From: an uncultured Eubacteriales bacterium
GTDB taxonomy: Bacteria; Bacillota_A; Clostridia; Christensenellales; Aristaeellaceae
Assembly: GCA_902803675.1 (NCBI GenBank)
Contig: CADCQZ010000192.1
Coordinates: 1 to 9,738 of the forward strand
DNA: 9,738 bases
Direction of reading: 5' to 3'
Within the stretch, counting starts at the first letter, position 1, and each line of letters begins with the position of its first letter. The notes below the pieces were generated by a model. That model saw only the letters and a program-made list of their open reading frames with translations, made no database searches and was not told where the DNA came from. Positions 1 through 6,219 of this stretch are shown here, in pieces. Position numbers and translations under genes: made by a program.

Positions 1-123
1 GGGGCCGCCGTCATGGACCGCCATCGCGATCTCACGGCCCAGCTTGGTGAAGATCTTGCCGCGGGCAGCGTCGGTCTTGCCCTTTTTGGCCTGGATATTG
101 TGCCATTTGGAATGTCCTGACAT
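1..123 (-). CDS. yebC: YebC/PmpR (TACO1) family protein, N-terminal fragment
   Basis: Only the first 41 codons are inside the window; the gene runs off the left edge. The visible protein begins [20 protein letters not shown] and continues with [12 protein letters not shown], the nearly invariant N-terminus of the YebC/TACO1 family (about 240 residues when complete). Family members were first described as DNA-binding regulators (PmpR). More recent work ties one branch to translation, relieving ribosome stalling at proline stretches; which role applies cannot be told from this fragment. The ATG at 123 is fixed by the family's conserved first residues and by a GGGAGG ribosome site at 131-136, 7 bases upstream. 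The gene has its own promoter (157-186) behind the ROK-family gene, so it need not be co-transcribed with the amino-sugar genes. Family identity is very secure; exact function is not. Confidence 0.96.
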   Translation of the reverse strand, partial: MSGHSKWHNIQAKKGKTDAARGKIFTKLGREIAMAVHDGGP

Positions 124-156
124 GGTAAAACCTCCCGGTTGGAAAAGAATTGACTG

Positions 157-186
157 ATTATATCACAGCTGCTGCCGCGGCGTCAA
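157..186 (-). promoter_or_regulatory. Sigma-A-type promoter for yebC
   Basis: Read on the minus strand, TTGACG (181-186) is followed by an 18-base spacer and a perfect TATAAT (157-162). A TG one base before the -10 makes it an extended -10 element. The predicted start of transcription is near 150, leaving a leader of about 27 bases before the yebC ATG. The -35 box contains the TGA stop codon of the preceding ROK-family gene (183-185), so the promoter is built into the end of that gene. It was called from consensus match and spacing only. Confidence 0.75.
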
Positions 187-1556
187 ATCCTGGGAAGAGA
201 CGCAGCCGCCACGCTCTGGCCCACCCGGCGGCTGTTCTCGTCCGGGATATGAAGCTCCATCTTGAGTTCCGGGAACTCCCGGTCCAGGACCTCCCTGGCG
301 GCGTTCAGAAGGATGACGCCGCCCTCTCCGGAGGTGACGCGGCCCATGATGAGCACGTGGTCGATCTGATAGAAGCGGGCGTAATAGGCCAGGGAGTAGC
401 CGAAGTAGACACCGATGCTCTCATAGATCGCCCGGGCGCCCTCGTGGCCCTGAAGCATCAGGCCCTGCACCACTTTGAGCTTTTCCGCCGGGCTGAGGCT
501 CTCGTCCAGCGCGATGCCGGCGGCGGGAGCCAGCTTGATGACCGCGTCCTGGGAGAAATACTTGACGCCGCAGCCGATGTCGCCGGACCACTCGTCCCGC
601 ATGGCGTCGGGATCGAAGTCCACGGGCGCGAAGGCCAGCTCGTTGAGATAGCCCAGGATGCGCATGTCCCTGTCCACGTAGCCGCCGGCCTCGCTGGTGC
701 CCATGGCGATGCCCAGCACGTTGCCGGCGTTCAGCTCCATGGCCCCGGCCAGAGCGGTGACGTCGCCGTCATTCTCCACCTGCACGGGGATATCCGGGCC
801 GATCTCCCGGGCCGTATCCAGGTACATGGTCTTGACCCGGCGGTCAAACTCGTCCTTGGGCACCTTCAGGAACAGCGACGCGTTCATGATCCGGTTGTTC
901 ACGTACACACCGGCGCTGGAGATGCCGATGGCGTCCACCCGGGGCATATGGGCCGCCGCGGAACGGAAGGACTCCAGGATGCCGTCGTACTGGTACTGGG
1001 GGTCGGCGCTGAGCTTGGGGTGCCACACCACTTCCTCGGAGTACACCGCCTCACCGTCGATCACGGCGGACACCTTCCTGTCGCTGCCGCCGGCGTCAAA
1101 GCCGATGCGGCACCCGTCCAGATGCCTGCCCACGTCCGAGGGATTGCCCCGGGTCACGGCGATCGCGTCCGGGTCATCGCTCAGGAGGACCTCGAAGGGC
1201 CTCTCATACACGTTGGCCATGAAGTCCGCGTCGAACTCACGCGCGCCGCCCGCCCGGTAGGTGTCCGCGATATGGCGGTACACGTCCTGCGCGCCGGCGA
1301 TGGTGACCTTATAGCCGCCGCGCGACCACAGGAAGGTCTTGACCATGCGCTCCGAAAGGCCCAGGGTCAGCTCCTCCTCCACGCCTTCCGGCAGGAGGGC
1401 CATCTCGAACCAGTCGCAGTAGCCCTGGTTGCGCTCCAGGTTCACCACCAGGCGGCGGCAGCCGGAGCCGGCTTTCGCGCGGCGCTCATAGTCCCTCAGA
1501 AGGACTTCCAGAGGCTGAAAGCCCCTGTCCAGAGGGGGGATCCTTTTCAATTCCAT
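183..1556 (-). CDS. Divergent ROK-family sugar kinase-like protein
   Basis: This 457-residue protein has the actin-like ATPase layout of ROK kinases (glucokinase, N-acetylglucosamine and N-acetylmannosamine kinases). A phosphate-1 loop IGFDAGGSDRKVSAVIDG lies at 151-168, a catalytic-region motif ENDGDVTALAG at 261-271 (D263 the likely base) and a second glycine loop GIAMGTSEAGGYVD at 282-295. It is far longer than the usual 290-320 residues because about 145 residues precede the first loop. The standard ROK zinc motif (CxCGxxGCxE) is absent; only GCGVKYFS at 328-335 remains, and the usual GE-x-GH segment reads NELAFAPVD. The start is supported by AAGGAGG five bases upstream. It begins 14 bases after nagA, so it is probably co-transcribed and likely acts on an amino sugar or related hexose. 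The substrate is inferred from context alone, and a non-kinase role cannot be excluded. Confidence 0.8.
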   Translation of the reverse strand: MELKRIPPLDRGFQPLEVLLRDYERRAKAGSGCRRLVVNLERNQGYCDWFEMALLPEGVEEELTLGLSERMVKTFLWSRGGYKVTIAGAQDVYRHIADTYRAGGAREFDADFMANVYERPFEVLLSDDPDAIAVTRGNPSDVGRHLDGCRIGFDAGGSDRKVSAVIDGEAVYSEEVVWHPKLSADPQYQYDGILESFRSAAAHMPRVDAIGISSAGVYVNNRIMNASLFLKVPKDEFDRRVKTMYLDTAREIGPDIPVQVENDGDVTALAGAMELNAGNVLGIAMGTSEAGGYVDRDMRILGYLNELAFAPVDFDPDAMRDEWSGDIGCGVKYFSQDAVIKLAPAAGIALDESLSPAEKLKVVQGLMLQGHEGARAIYESIGVYFGYSLAYYARFYQIDHVLIMGRVTSGEGGVILLNAAREVLDREFPELKMELHIPDENSRRVGQSVAAASLPRI

Positions 1557-1570
1557 ATTTTCCTCCTTAC

Positions 1571-2719
1571 TTATGCCCGGCGGACGAGCCTGCCGCCGAT
1601 GTAGACTTGTTTGATATCGATATCCTCATCGAACAGGATGATATCCGCGTCCTTGCCCGCTTTGAGGCTGCCCTTGGAAGCGTCCGCGCGGACGGACCGG
1701 GCCGGGCTCAGGGACGCGGCGCGCACCGCCTGCCACATCGGCAGGGAAGCGTGGTCCCTCAGGTTGCGCACGCCCACGTTCATCCTCAGCACGCTCCCGG
1801 CGATGGTGCCGTCCTCCAGGGTGCACCGGATGCCCTTCACGAAGAACTTCTGCCCGCCCAGGCCGTACTCCCCGTCCGTCAGGCCGCCGGCCCTCAGGCA
1901 GTCCGTGATCAGCACCAGCCGGTCGCCCTTGACGCGGGCCATCACGCCGAAGATCGCCGGGTGGACATGGAAGGTATCGGCGATCAGCTCCGTGTACGCG
2001 TCGGTCATCAGGGCCGCGCCCACCACCCCGGGATCCCGGTGCTTGAGGGGCGTCATGGCATTGAAGGTGTGGGTGAAATGATCCGCGCCCAGGTGCACCG
2101 CCTCAAGGGCCGTTTCAAGATCCGCCGAGGTGTGGCCCACGGACAGGACGATATCGCTCTCCTCCTTGATCCGGCGGGTGAACCGGAACCCCTCGTCCAT
2201 CTCCGGCGCGTAGGTGAGCAGGCGGATCACATCGGCATGGCGCAGCACTTTATCCGCGTCCGGCCTGAGGACACAGTCCCCGCGCTGGGCGCCCTTCTTT
2301 TCGGGATCGATGAAGGGGCCCTCCAGGTGGCAGCCCAGGGGCACCGCCCCCGTGTAATCCTCCGAAGCGCTTTCCCGCATCAGCCCCCTGATGGTGTCCA
2401 AAGCCTTTTCGATCTCCGGCCAGGGGATCGTCATGGTGGTGGGCAGGAAGGAGGTGACGCCGTTTTCCGTGAGGGCCCCGGCCATTTTCCTGAGCCCCGC
2501 CGCGTCCCCGTCGGACGCGTCCTCCCCGGCGAAACCGTGGATGTGCACGTCGATGAATCCCGGGGAGACATACAGCCCCCGCGCGTCGATGACCTCGTCC
2601 GCCAAACGCTCAGCCTCATCCCGGCTGACGATGCCGGCAATCTTCCGGTCGAACAGGAGCGCGCCGTCCATGACCTGCCTGTCCTCCAGGATGATCTTAC
2701 CGTTTATGATCGCCTTCAT
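1571..2719 (-). CDS. nagA: N-acetylglucosamine-6-phosphate deacetylase
   Basis: The 382-residue cytoplasmic enzyme removes the acetyl group from GlcNAc-6-phosphate, giving GlcN-6-phosphate and acetate, the first committed step in using GlcNAc from peptidoglycan, chitin or mucin glycans. It is an amidohydrolase with the family motifs in order: metal-site HIH (H59, H61) in PGFIDVHIHG, E133 in GCHLEGPF, H196 in SVGHTS, H217 in FTHTFNAM, FHVHP at 250-254 and the catalytic D273 in ITD. The HxH at 59-61 is as in the Bacillus type; Escherichia coli has QxN there. The length is typical. A longer in-frame start at 2785 is rejected: it would place the -10 box inside the gene, while ATG 2719 has AAGGAAG seven bases upstream and gives the family N-terminus. 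It is the first gene of a short operon with the ROK-family gene. No nagB is visible here. Confidence 0.96.
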   Translation of the reverse strand: MKAIINGKIILEDRQVMDGALLFDRKIAGIVSRDEAERLADEVIDARGLYVSPGFIDVHIHGFAGEDASDGDAAGLRKMAGALTENGVTSFLPTTMTIPWPEIEKALDTIRGLMRESASEDYTGAVPLGCHLEGPFIDPEKKGAQRGDCVLRPDADKVLRHADVIRLLTYAPEMDEGFRFTRRIKEESDIVLSVGHTSADLETALEAVHLGADHFTHTFNAMTPLKHRDPGVVGAALMTDAYTELIADTFHVHPAIFGVMARVKGDRLVLITDCLRAGGLTDGEYGLGGQKFFVKGIRCTLEDGTIAGSVLRMNVGVRNLRDHASLPMWQAVRAASLSPARSVRADASKGSLKAGKDADIILFDEDIDIKQVYIGGRLVRRA

Positions 2720-2726
2720 GCTCGCA

Positions 2727-2733
2727 CTTCCTT
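2727..2733 (-). promoter_or_regulatory. Ribosome binding site deciding the nagA start
   Basis: AAGGAAG on the minus strand lies seven bases before the ATG at 2719. No comparable site precedes the longer in-frame start at 2785, so this site fixes the short form. Confidence 0.85.
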
Positions 2734-2739
2734 TCGCGA

Positions 2740-2756
2740 AGCGCCTGACGGGCGCT
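2740..2756 (-). repeat. Perfect inverted repeat in the nagA leader (possible operator or 5' hairpin)
   Basis: AGCGCC (2740-2745) and GGCGCT (2751-2756) are exact reverse complements separated by five bases. They lie just downstream of the predicted transcription start (near 2761) and upstream of the ribosome site (2727-2733). It could be a DNA operator for a repressor of amino-sugar genes, or an RNA hairpin at the very 5' end of the transcript that stabilises it. It is not a terminator: no T run follows it. The arms are only 6 bp in GC-rich DNA, so chance is possible. Confidence 0.5.
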
Positions 2757-2767
2757 GCCGCAGCTTC

Positions 2768-2795
2768 ATTATAGCCCAAAGCCACCCCGTTGCAA
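2768..2795 (-). promoter_or_regulatory. Sigma-A-type promoter for nagA and the ROK-family gene
   Basis: On the minus strand TTGCAA (2790-2795, four of six consensus bases) is followed by a 16-base spacer and a perfect TATAAT (2768-2773). The predicted transcription start is near 2761, about 40 bases before the nagA ATG. This is the only AT-rich island in the 115-base gap between the C11 protease gene and nagA. I see no convincing terminator for the protease gene in the rest of the gap (2796-2834), so read-through from upstream into nagA is possible. A weak 5-bp stem AGCCA/TGGCT followed by TTT overlaps the promoter, but its 11-base loop and short T run make it unpersuasive. Confidence 0.78.
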
Positions 2796-2834
2796 TGGCT
2801 GTTTCTCCACCAGATCGGACATGGCTCCGGTCCC

Positions 2835-4955
2835 TCACCAGGCCGTCATATCCGTGACCTGTACCGCTCCCGTCAGATCGCGCAGGGCGAAGGCGAATGA
2901 GTAATCGTCCCCGGGCAGGGGCGCCCATGTAAGTTTGAGCCCCTCCGGGCCCACGGTGACGGCCCGGGCCGGGACTTCCCTTTCGTTCCCCGACGGCCCG
3001 TATACCGTGAGCAGGGGCTCCACCGTCATGCCCTCAAGGATCTCGATGCCGCCGCGCACGGGCCGGCCCTCCCCGTCATAGCCCTGGGCGGCGCCCAGGA
3101 TCAAACCCGTACCGGACGCGCTGCGCTCGGCGATCAGGTACATTTTCGTCCCGTCCAGGCGCACGGGGACGGCGTAACGCGCCCCGTCGGGCGTGTCGTA
3201 CAGGTGCTCCGCCCGCACGGGCACCCCGTTCAGAAGGGGCCATTCCCCGTCGAACAACGTGACGATCAGGCCGGAGCCCCAGTCGATCAGGGTCTCCCCC
3301 GCGGTGCCGAGGCACACCTTTTCCCCGTCAAGGCGGGCAAAGAGCATGCCGTCCGCGCTCGACAGATGGTCCAGATCCTCCCGGGTGAGGCGCAGGGTGA
3401 AGACGGTGCGCTTTTCGGGCGATACGGAGGCGAAATACTGTTCCGCCGACGCGAGGATCTCTCCGGGGTCCAGGGCTTCGCTGATGCCGGGGACCACATT
3501 CGCGTTCGCGGTCTCTTTCCCGTAAAAACCGGGACCGGTCTGGGTGAGCCCGGCCCAGATATCCCCGGGCTGCTCTTTGGCGCTCCCGGCGGATGAGCCC
3601 GGATGAGCCGTGTTTCCCAGGGGAAGGCCGCTCCAGATGCCGCCGGCGGCGGGCTTCGCGGTGGGCCCGAAGTCCATCTGAGCGCCGTAGCCGCTCCAGA
3701 TGCCCCCGAAAGCGCCGCTTTCGGCGGTGTGGGCGTCGGGCCTTTCGGCCGCGGCCGTCATGGCGTACATGTTCCCGCCGGCCGCCGCCTTCGTCATGGC
3801 CGTTACCAGGGCCGCGCGGGCCCCGGCGGCTGGATCGAAGGCGGAAAGGATCTCGCGCCGGTCGGACCGGGCGGTGGAATAGGGCATGAAGAAGGATGTC
3901 CCGAAGGCGTGGTCCTTCAGGTCGTCCGTCACACAGTTGAGCGCCACCGCCTCCCGGGAAGCCTGAAGGAGCTTTTCGCTCTCCTTCGGCAGCACCGCCC
4001 CGAAGGCGTCGCACATCACCGCGATATCGATGAGGTCCGACGCGTCCTCGCCGATGAACTCGCCGAAGGATTTGAGCGAGCTCCTCAGGCGGATCACCGG
4101 GCTCAGGTCCTTTTCCATCAGCTGTGTGAGCGAGCGGCTGAATCCCTCCGCGGCGGCGGTCAGGGCCGGGACCTTTTCGCTGTCCACGACGGACATGGAA
4201 GCGCTCTCGGCGTACCGGCCCTTCGAGCTGGAGGACACATAGGTCCTGGCGGCGGAGAAGGCCAGATCCGAGGCGCTCATGGAGGGGTCGGCCGCGAGCG
4301 CGCCCAGCCAGGAGCGGTAGTCCAGGCCCCGGCCCGTCACCGACTCCTGGCTGGATACGATATAATCCGCGTGCGGCGCCGCGGTCTCCAGGGTCTCCAG
4401 GCAGTTCATCAGGCAGGCGTCAAAGGCGATCACGTCCAGCCGGCGGCCGTGAAGGCCCCGGGAGAGCGCGTCGCCCATCTCGGAAAGGCTCAGAGCGTCG
4501 TCGTCGAAATTCTCGTCGTAGCACAGCCCGTACACGGGCCCGCCGCCGTGATCCCACATGACCAGCACCAGCCGGGCATCGGGATGCTCCCCCGAAGCGT
4601 ATTCGAGAAAACGCGCCAGGGTATCCGCGGAACCCATGCTGACGCGGCCGAGGTCCCCCGTCACACGCGGGCCATCCTCCTCAAGGCGGCAGCAGGTGAC
4701 CCGGCCGGGATCGAACCCGTAGCGCTGCCAGGAAAGCGCGCCGCCCACGGCCGCGATGATCTCCACCCGGTCCGACGCCGCGGCGCCCGAGCGGATCATC
4801 TCCCGCAGGTCATCCGACGCCTGGCCGTCCTCGCTCTCCAGGTCCGATCCGCACATGTAGACCATCACCAGCGTCCGCGTCCCTTCGGGGAACGCGGGGA
4901 CGAAGATCAGGATGAGCAGCGCCGCGAGCAGAAAGGCGGCAGTCCTTTTCATCAT
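2835..4955 (-). CDS. Exported clostripain-family (peptidase C11) cysteine protease
   Basis: The 706-residue protein starts with a signal peptide: MMKR, a hydrophobic stretch at about 5-20 and a possible cut near 23. The C11 catalytic domain follows, with TLVMVYMCGSDLES at 28-41, the catalytic histidine H136 in MWDHGGG and the catalytic cysteine C181 in AFDACLMN. Clostripain-type enzymes cut after arginine or lysine and usually need calcium. The catalytic part extends to about residue 400. A Gly/Pro/Ala-rich linker with three GIW(S/A)G repeats (417-470) leads to a C-terminal region (485-706) I cannot assign. No LPXTG motif or C-terminal membrane segment is visible, so the product is probably secreted or held by that region. 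ATG 4955 is three bases after the preceding stop; ATG 4952 is equally possible. The ribosome site is weak (GCAGG), which suggests translation coupled to the upstream gene. Confidence 0.9.
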   Translation of the reverse strand: MMKRTAAFLLAALLILIFVPAFPEGTRTLVMVYMCGSDLESEDGQASDDLREMIRSGAAASDRVEIIAAVGGALSWQRYGFDPGRVTCCRLEEDGPRVTGDLGRVSMGSADTLARFLEYASGEHPDARLVLVMWDHGGGPVYGLCYDENFDDDALSLSEMGDALSRGLHGRRLDVIAFDACLMNCLETLETAAPHADYIVSSQESVTGRGLDYRSWLGALAADPSMSASDLAFSAARTYVSSSSKGRYAESASMSVVDSEKVPALTAAAEGFSRSLTQLMEKDLSPVIRLRSSLKSFGEFIGEDASDLIDIAVMCDAFGAVLPKESEKLLQASREAVALNCVTDDLKDHAFGTSFFMPYSTARSDRREILSAFDPAAGARAALVTAMTKAAAGGNMYAMTAAAERPDAHTAESGAFGGIWSGYGAQMDFGPTAKPAAGGIWSGLPLGNTAHPGSSAGSAKEQPGDIWAGLTQTGPGFYGKETANANVVPGISEALDPGEILASAEQYFASVSPEKRTVFTLRLTREDLDHLSSADGMLFARLDGEKVCLGTAGETLIDWGSGLIVTLFDGEWPLLNGVPVRAEHLYDTPDGARYAVPVRLDGTKMYLIAERSASGTGLILGAAQGYDGEGRPVRGGIEILEGMTVEPLLTVYGPSGNEREVPARAVTVGPEGLKLTWAPLPGDDYSFAFALRDLTGAVQVTDMTAW
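3546..3707 (-). repeat. Three GIW(S/A)G repeats in the C11 protease linker
   Basis: Within the protease gene, the peptides GGIWSGYG (417-424), GGIWSGLP (438-445) and GDIWAGLT (464-471) recur at intervals of 21 and 26 residues, separated by Pro/Ala/Gly/Ser/Thr-rich spacers. The first two units share an exact 14-base DNA stretch (3628-3641 and 3691-3704), consistent with duplication; the third unit has diverged. The repeats sit between the catalytic domain and the C-terminal region. Confidence 0.85.
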
Positions 4956-4958
4956 GCT

Positions 4959-5516
4959 TTATGCCTGCTGCGTGTTGGGCTGAAAAGTGCTCAGGATCTC
5001 CCGGAAGGTATCCAGATGCTTTTCCTCCAGGGGCAGATAGTTGGAATCCCAGTCCAGAGCGTAGGCGTAAAAGCTCAGTACATAGCCGTTGGTGACGGTC
5101 TCCGCGTAGAGATATTCTCCGTCATCGTCCTCGCAGCGGATGATGATGAAGGGGATCCCATTGGCGTTGACCGGGTCCAGAACAACGGCCCCGTCCTCGG
5201 CGAACTCTTCCAGGATCATATCCACATAGGCCTGAAAGTCCTCCTCGCCCGCGTCCCACAGGGAGATGCCGTCGAGGCTCTCGAAATATTCCAGGGCGGC
5301 CTCGATGGCCAGGCCGTCATCCTCCCGCGCGTACATGAAGCCCAGTTCCTCGAACTTGTCATCCTCTTCAAGGTCGTCCAGGTCGATCTTCCAGTTGTCG
5401 GGCAGGGTGAGGGTGTAGTACTCGTTTTTGAACAGAACACCGTCATCGGCCGCGGCCCAGGCGGCGGAGCAGAGGACGAAAAGGGCCAGGATCAGGGAAA
5501 GGGTCTTTTTCATCAT
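4959..5516 (-). CDS. Small acidic exported protein of unknown function
   Basis: I do not recognise a named family. The 185-residue product has a classical signal peptide: MMKK, a hydrophobic core at 6-18 and a likely cut after AWA (about 21). C16 is not in a good lipobox (FVLC), so a lipoprotein is unlikely. The mature part is strongly acidic, with clusters such as DLDDLEEDDKFEE (45-57) and CEDDDGEY (128-135), and has almost no basic surface. The pattern YYTLTLPDNWK near the start and a closing FREILSTFQP recall small secreted PsbP/Mog1-like domains; that is only an impression. ATG 5516 is chosen because AAGGAG lies six bases upstream; ATG 5522 would abut that site and ATG 5513 is a close alternative. 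It sits directly between the transaldolase-like gene and the C11 protease gene, with 3 bases to the latter, suggesting linked expression. Confidence 0.82.
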   Translation of the reverse strand: MMKKTLSLILALFVLCSAAWAAADDGVLFKNEYYTLTLPDNWKIDLDDLEEDDKFEELGFMYAREDDGLAIEAALEYFESLDGISLWDAGEEDFQAYVDMILEEFAEDGAVVLDPVNANGIPFIIIRCEDDDGEYLYAETVTNGYVLSFYAYALDWDSNYLPLEEKHLDTFREILSTFQPNTQQA

Positions 5517-5522
5517 GAGCAT

Positions 5523-5528
5523 CTCCTT
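5523..5528 (-). promoter_or_regulatory. Ribosome binding site overlapping the upstream stop codon
   Basis: AAGGAG on the minus strand overlaps the TAA stop of the transaldolase-like gene (5527-5529) and lies six bases before ATG 5516. It rules against the in-frame ATG at 5522, which would follow it with no spacing, and suggests the two genes are translated in series. Confidence 0.82.
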
Positions 5529-6201
5529 ACTTGATCGGTCCGAAGCTGTCCCCGGCGATCTCCTGAAAGTCCCGGGTGAAGCCGTTCACAGAGTCCGTGA
5601 TCAGGGGAAGCGTGAAAACACTGTCCATCAGATCCGGAGGCAGCGTGGCCGCGTGCGCGCCCGAAGAGAACGCGTCCCGGACCTGCCCCAGGTTTTTGAA
5701 ACTGGCCGCCACGATCCTGGCTTTGTAACCGTCCCGGTCGATGACCTGGCGCATGCGCGCGACCGCGTCCTGAAAGCGGATGCCGTACTGCTCCATGCGG
5801 TTGCAGTAGGGCGCCAGATAATCCGCGCCCGCGGCCATGGCCAGCATGCCCTGGAGCGGGTCATAGATGGCCGTGGCGGTCACCAGCGCGCCCCGGGCCT
5901 TGAGCGCCCCGATGGCCCTGACGCCCTCCCGGGTGACGGGCACCTTCAGATACACGTCCCTTCCCAGGAGCTCATGGAGCGTCTGCGCCTCCCGGAGCAT
6001 GCCCTCCGCGTCCTGAGAGCCCAGCTGCACGTGGAGCGTCTTGCCCACGCACAGCGCCCGAAGGGCCTTCAGATGGGCGAAATAGTCCGCCGGCGCGGCC
6101 CTTTTGAGGATGGTGGGGTTGGTGGTCACTCCCGAAACGGGATAGTATCTGATGCCCTCCGAGATCTTTTCCGGGTCCGCCGTATCCAATAACCATTCCA
6201 T
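5527..6201 (-). CDS. Transaldolase-family enzyme of the fructose-6-phosphate aldolase type
   Basis: The 224-residue protein matches the small single-domain TIM-barrel transaldolase/FSA group (about 215-220 residues). Residues visible in family positions are D6, GVTTNPT (24-30, with N28), Q59, the Schiff-base lysine K86 in VYLKVPVT, T110, A130, Y132 in APYCNR and S167 in AASFKN. Q59 and Y132 correspond to Gln59 and Tyr131 of Escherichia coli FSA; sugar-transferring transaldolases usually have Glu and Phe there. The likely reaction is therefore reversible cleavage of fructose-6-phosphate to dihydroxyacetone and glyceraldehyde-3-phosphate, in the cytoplasm. Activity on other ketose phosphates is possible. 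An in-frame GTG at 6210 is rejected because it touches the ribosome site; ATG 6201 has AAGAAGG eight bases upstream. It lies 18 bases after the YhaM-like gene, an unusual companion. Confidence 0.92.
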   Translation of the reverse strand: MEWLLDTADPEKISEGIRYYPVSGVTTNPTILKRAAPADYFAHLKALRALCVGKTLHVQLGSQDAEGMLREAQTLHELLGRDVYLKVPVTREGVRAIGALKARGALVTATAIYDPLQGMLAMAAGADYLAPYCNRMEQYGIRFQDAVARMRQVIDRDGYKARIVAASFKNLGQVRDAFSSGAHAATLPPDLMDSVFTLPLITDSVNGFTRDFQEIAGDSFGPIK

Positions 6202-6209
6202 ACCATGCA

Positions 6210-6216
6210 CCTTCTT
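6210..6216 (-). promoter_or_regulatory. Ribosome binding site deciding the aldolase start
   Basis: AAGAAGG on the minus strand lies eight bases before ATG 6201. The alternative GTG at 6208-6210 shares its last base, so it cannot be served by this site. Confidence 0.8.
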
Positions 6217-6219
6217 TAT

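Noticed and set aside
150..1604. Open frame of 484 codons on the plus strand
   Set aside because: It is antisense to the ROK-family gene, with low-complexity His/Val/Gly-rich translation and no family match. The minus-strand frame shows kinase loops.
2720..2785. A 22-residue N-terminal extension of NagA
   Set aside because: The -10 box and the inverted repeat lie within it, it has no ribosome site, and the family starts at the inner ATG.
2774..2802. Possible terminator (AGCCA/TGGCT stem followed by TTT) after the protease gene
   Set aside because: The stem is only 5 bp with an 11-base loop, the T run is three bases, and it coincides with the nagA promoter.
1607..2857. Open frame of 416 codons on the plus strand
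   Set aside because: It is an antisense shadow of nagA, which is unmistakable on the minus strand; the frame also crosses the nagA promoter.
3076..3315. Short alternative frame within the protease C-terminal region
   Set aside because: It is an Arg/Pro/Gly-rich shadow frame without a ribosome site or motif, fully inside the protease gene.
5463..5480. Lipobox around C16 of the acidic protein
   Set aside because: The residues before the cysteine are FVLC; a lipobox needs a small residue just before it, and an ordinary AWA cut site follows.
3603..5534. Open frame of 643 codons on the plus strand
   Set aside because: It runs antisense across the protease, the acidic protein gene and the end of the aldolase gene. 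It shows no motif, and the minus-strand genes have clear motifs and ribosome sites.
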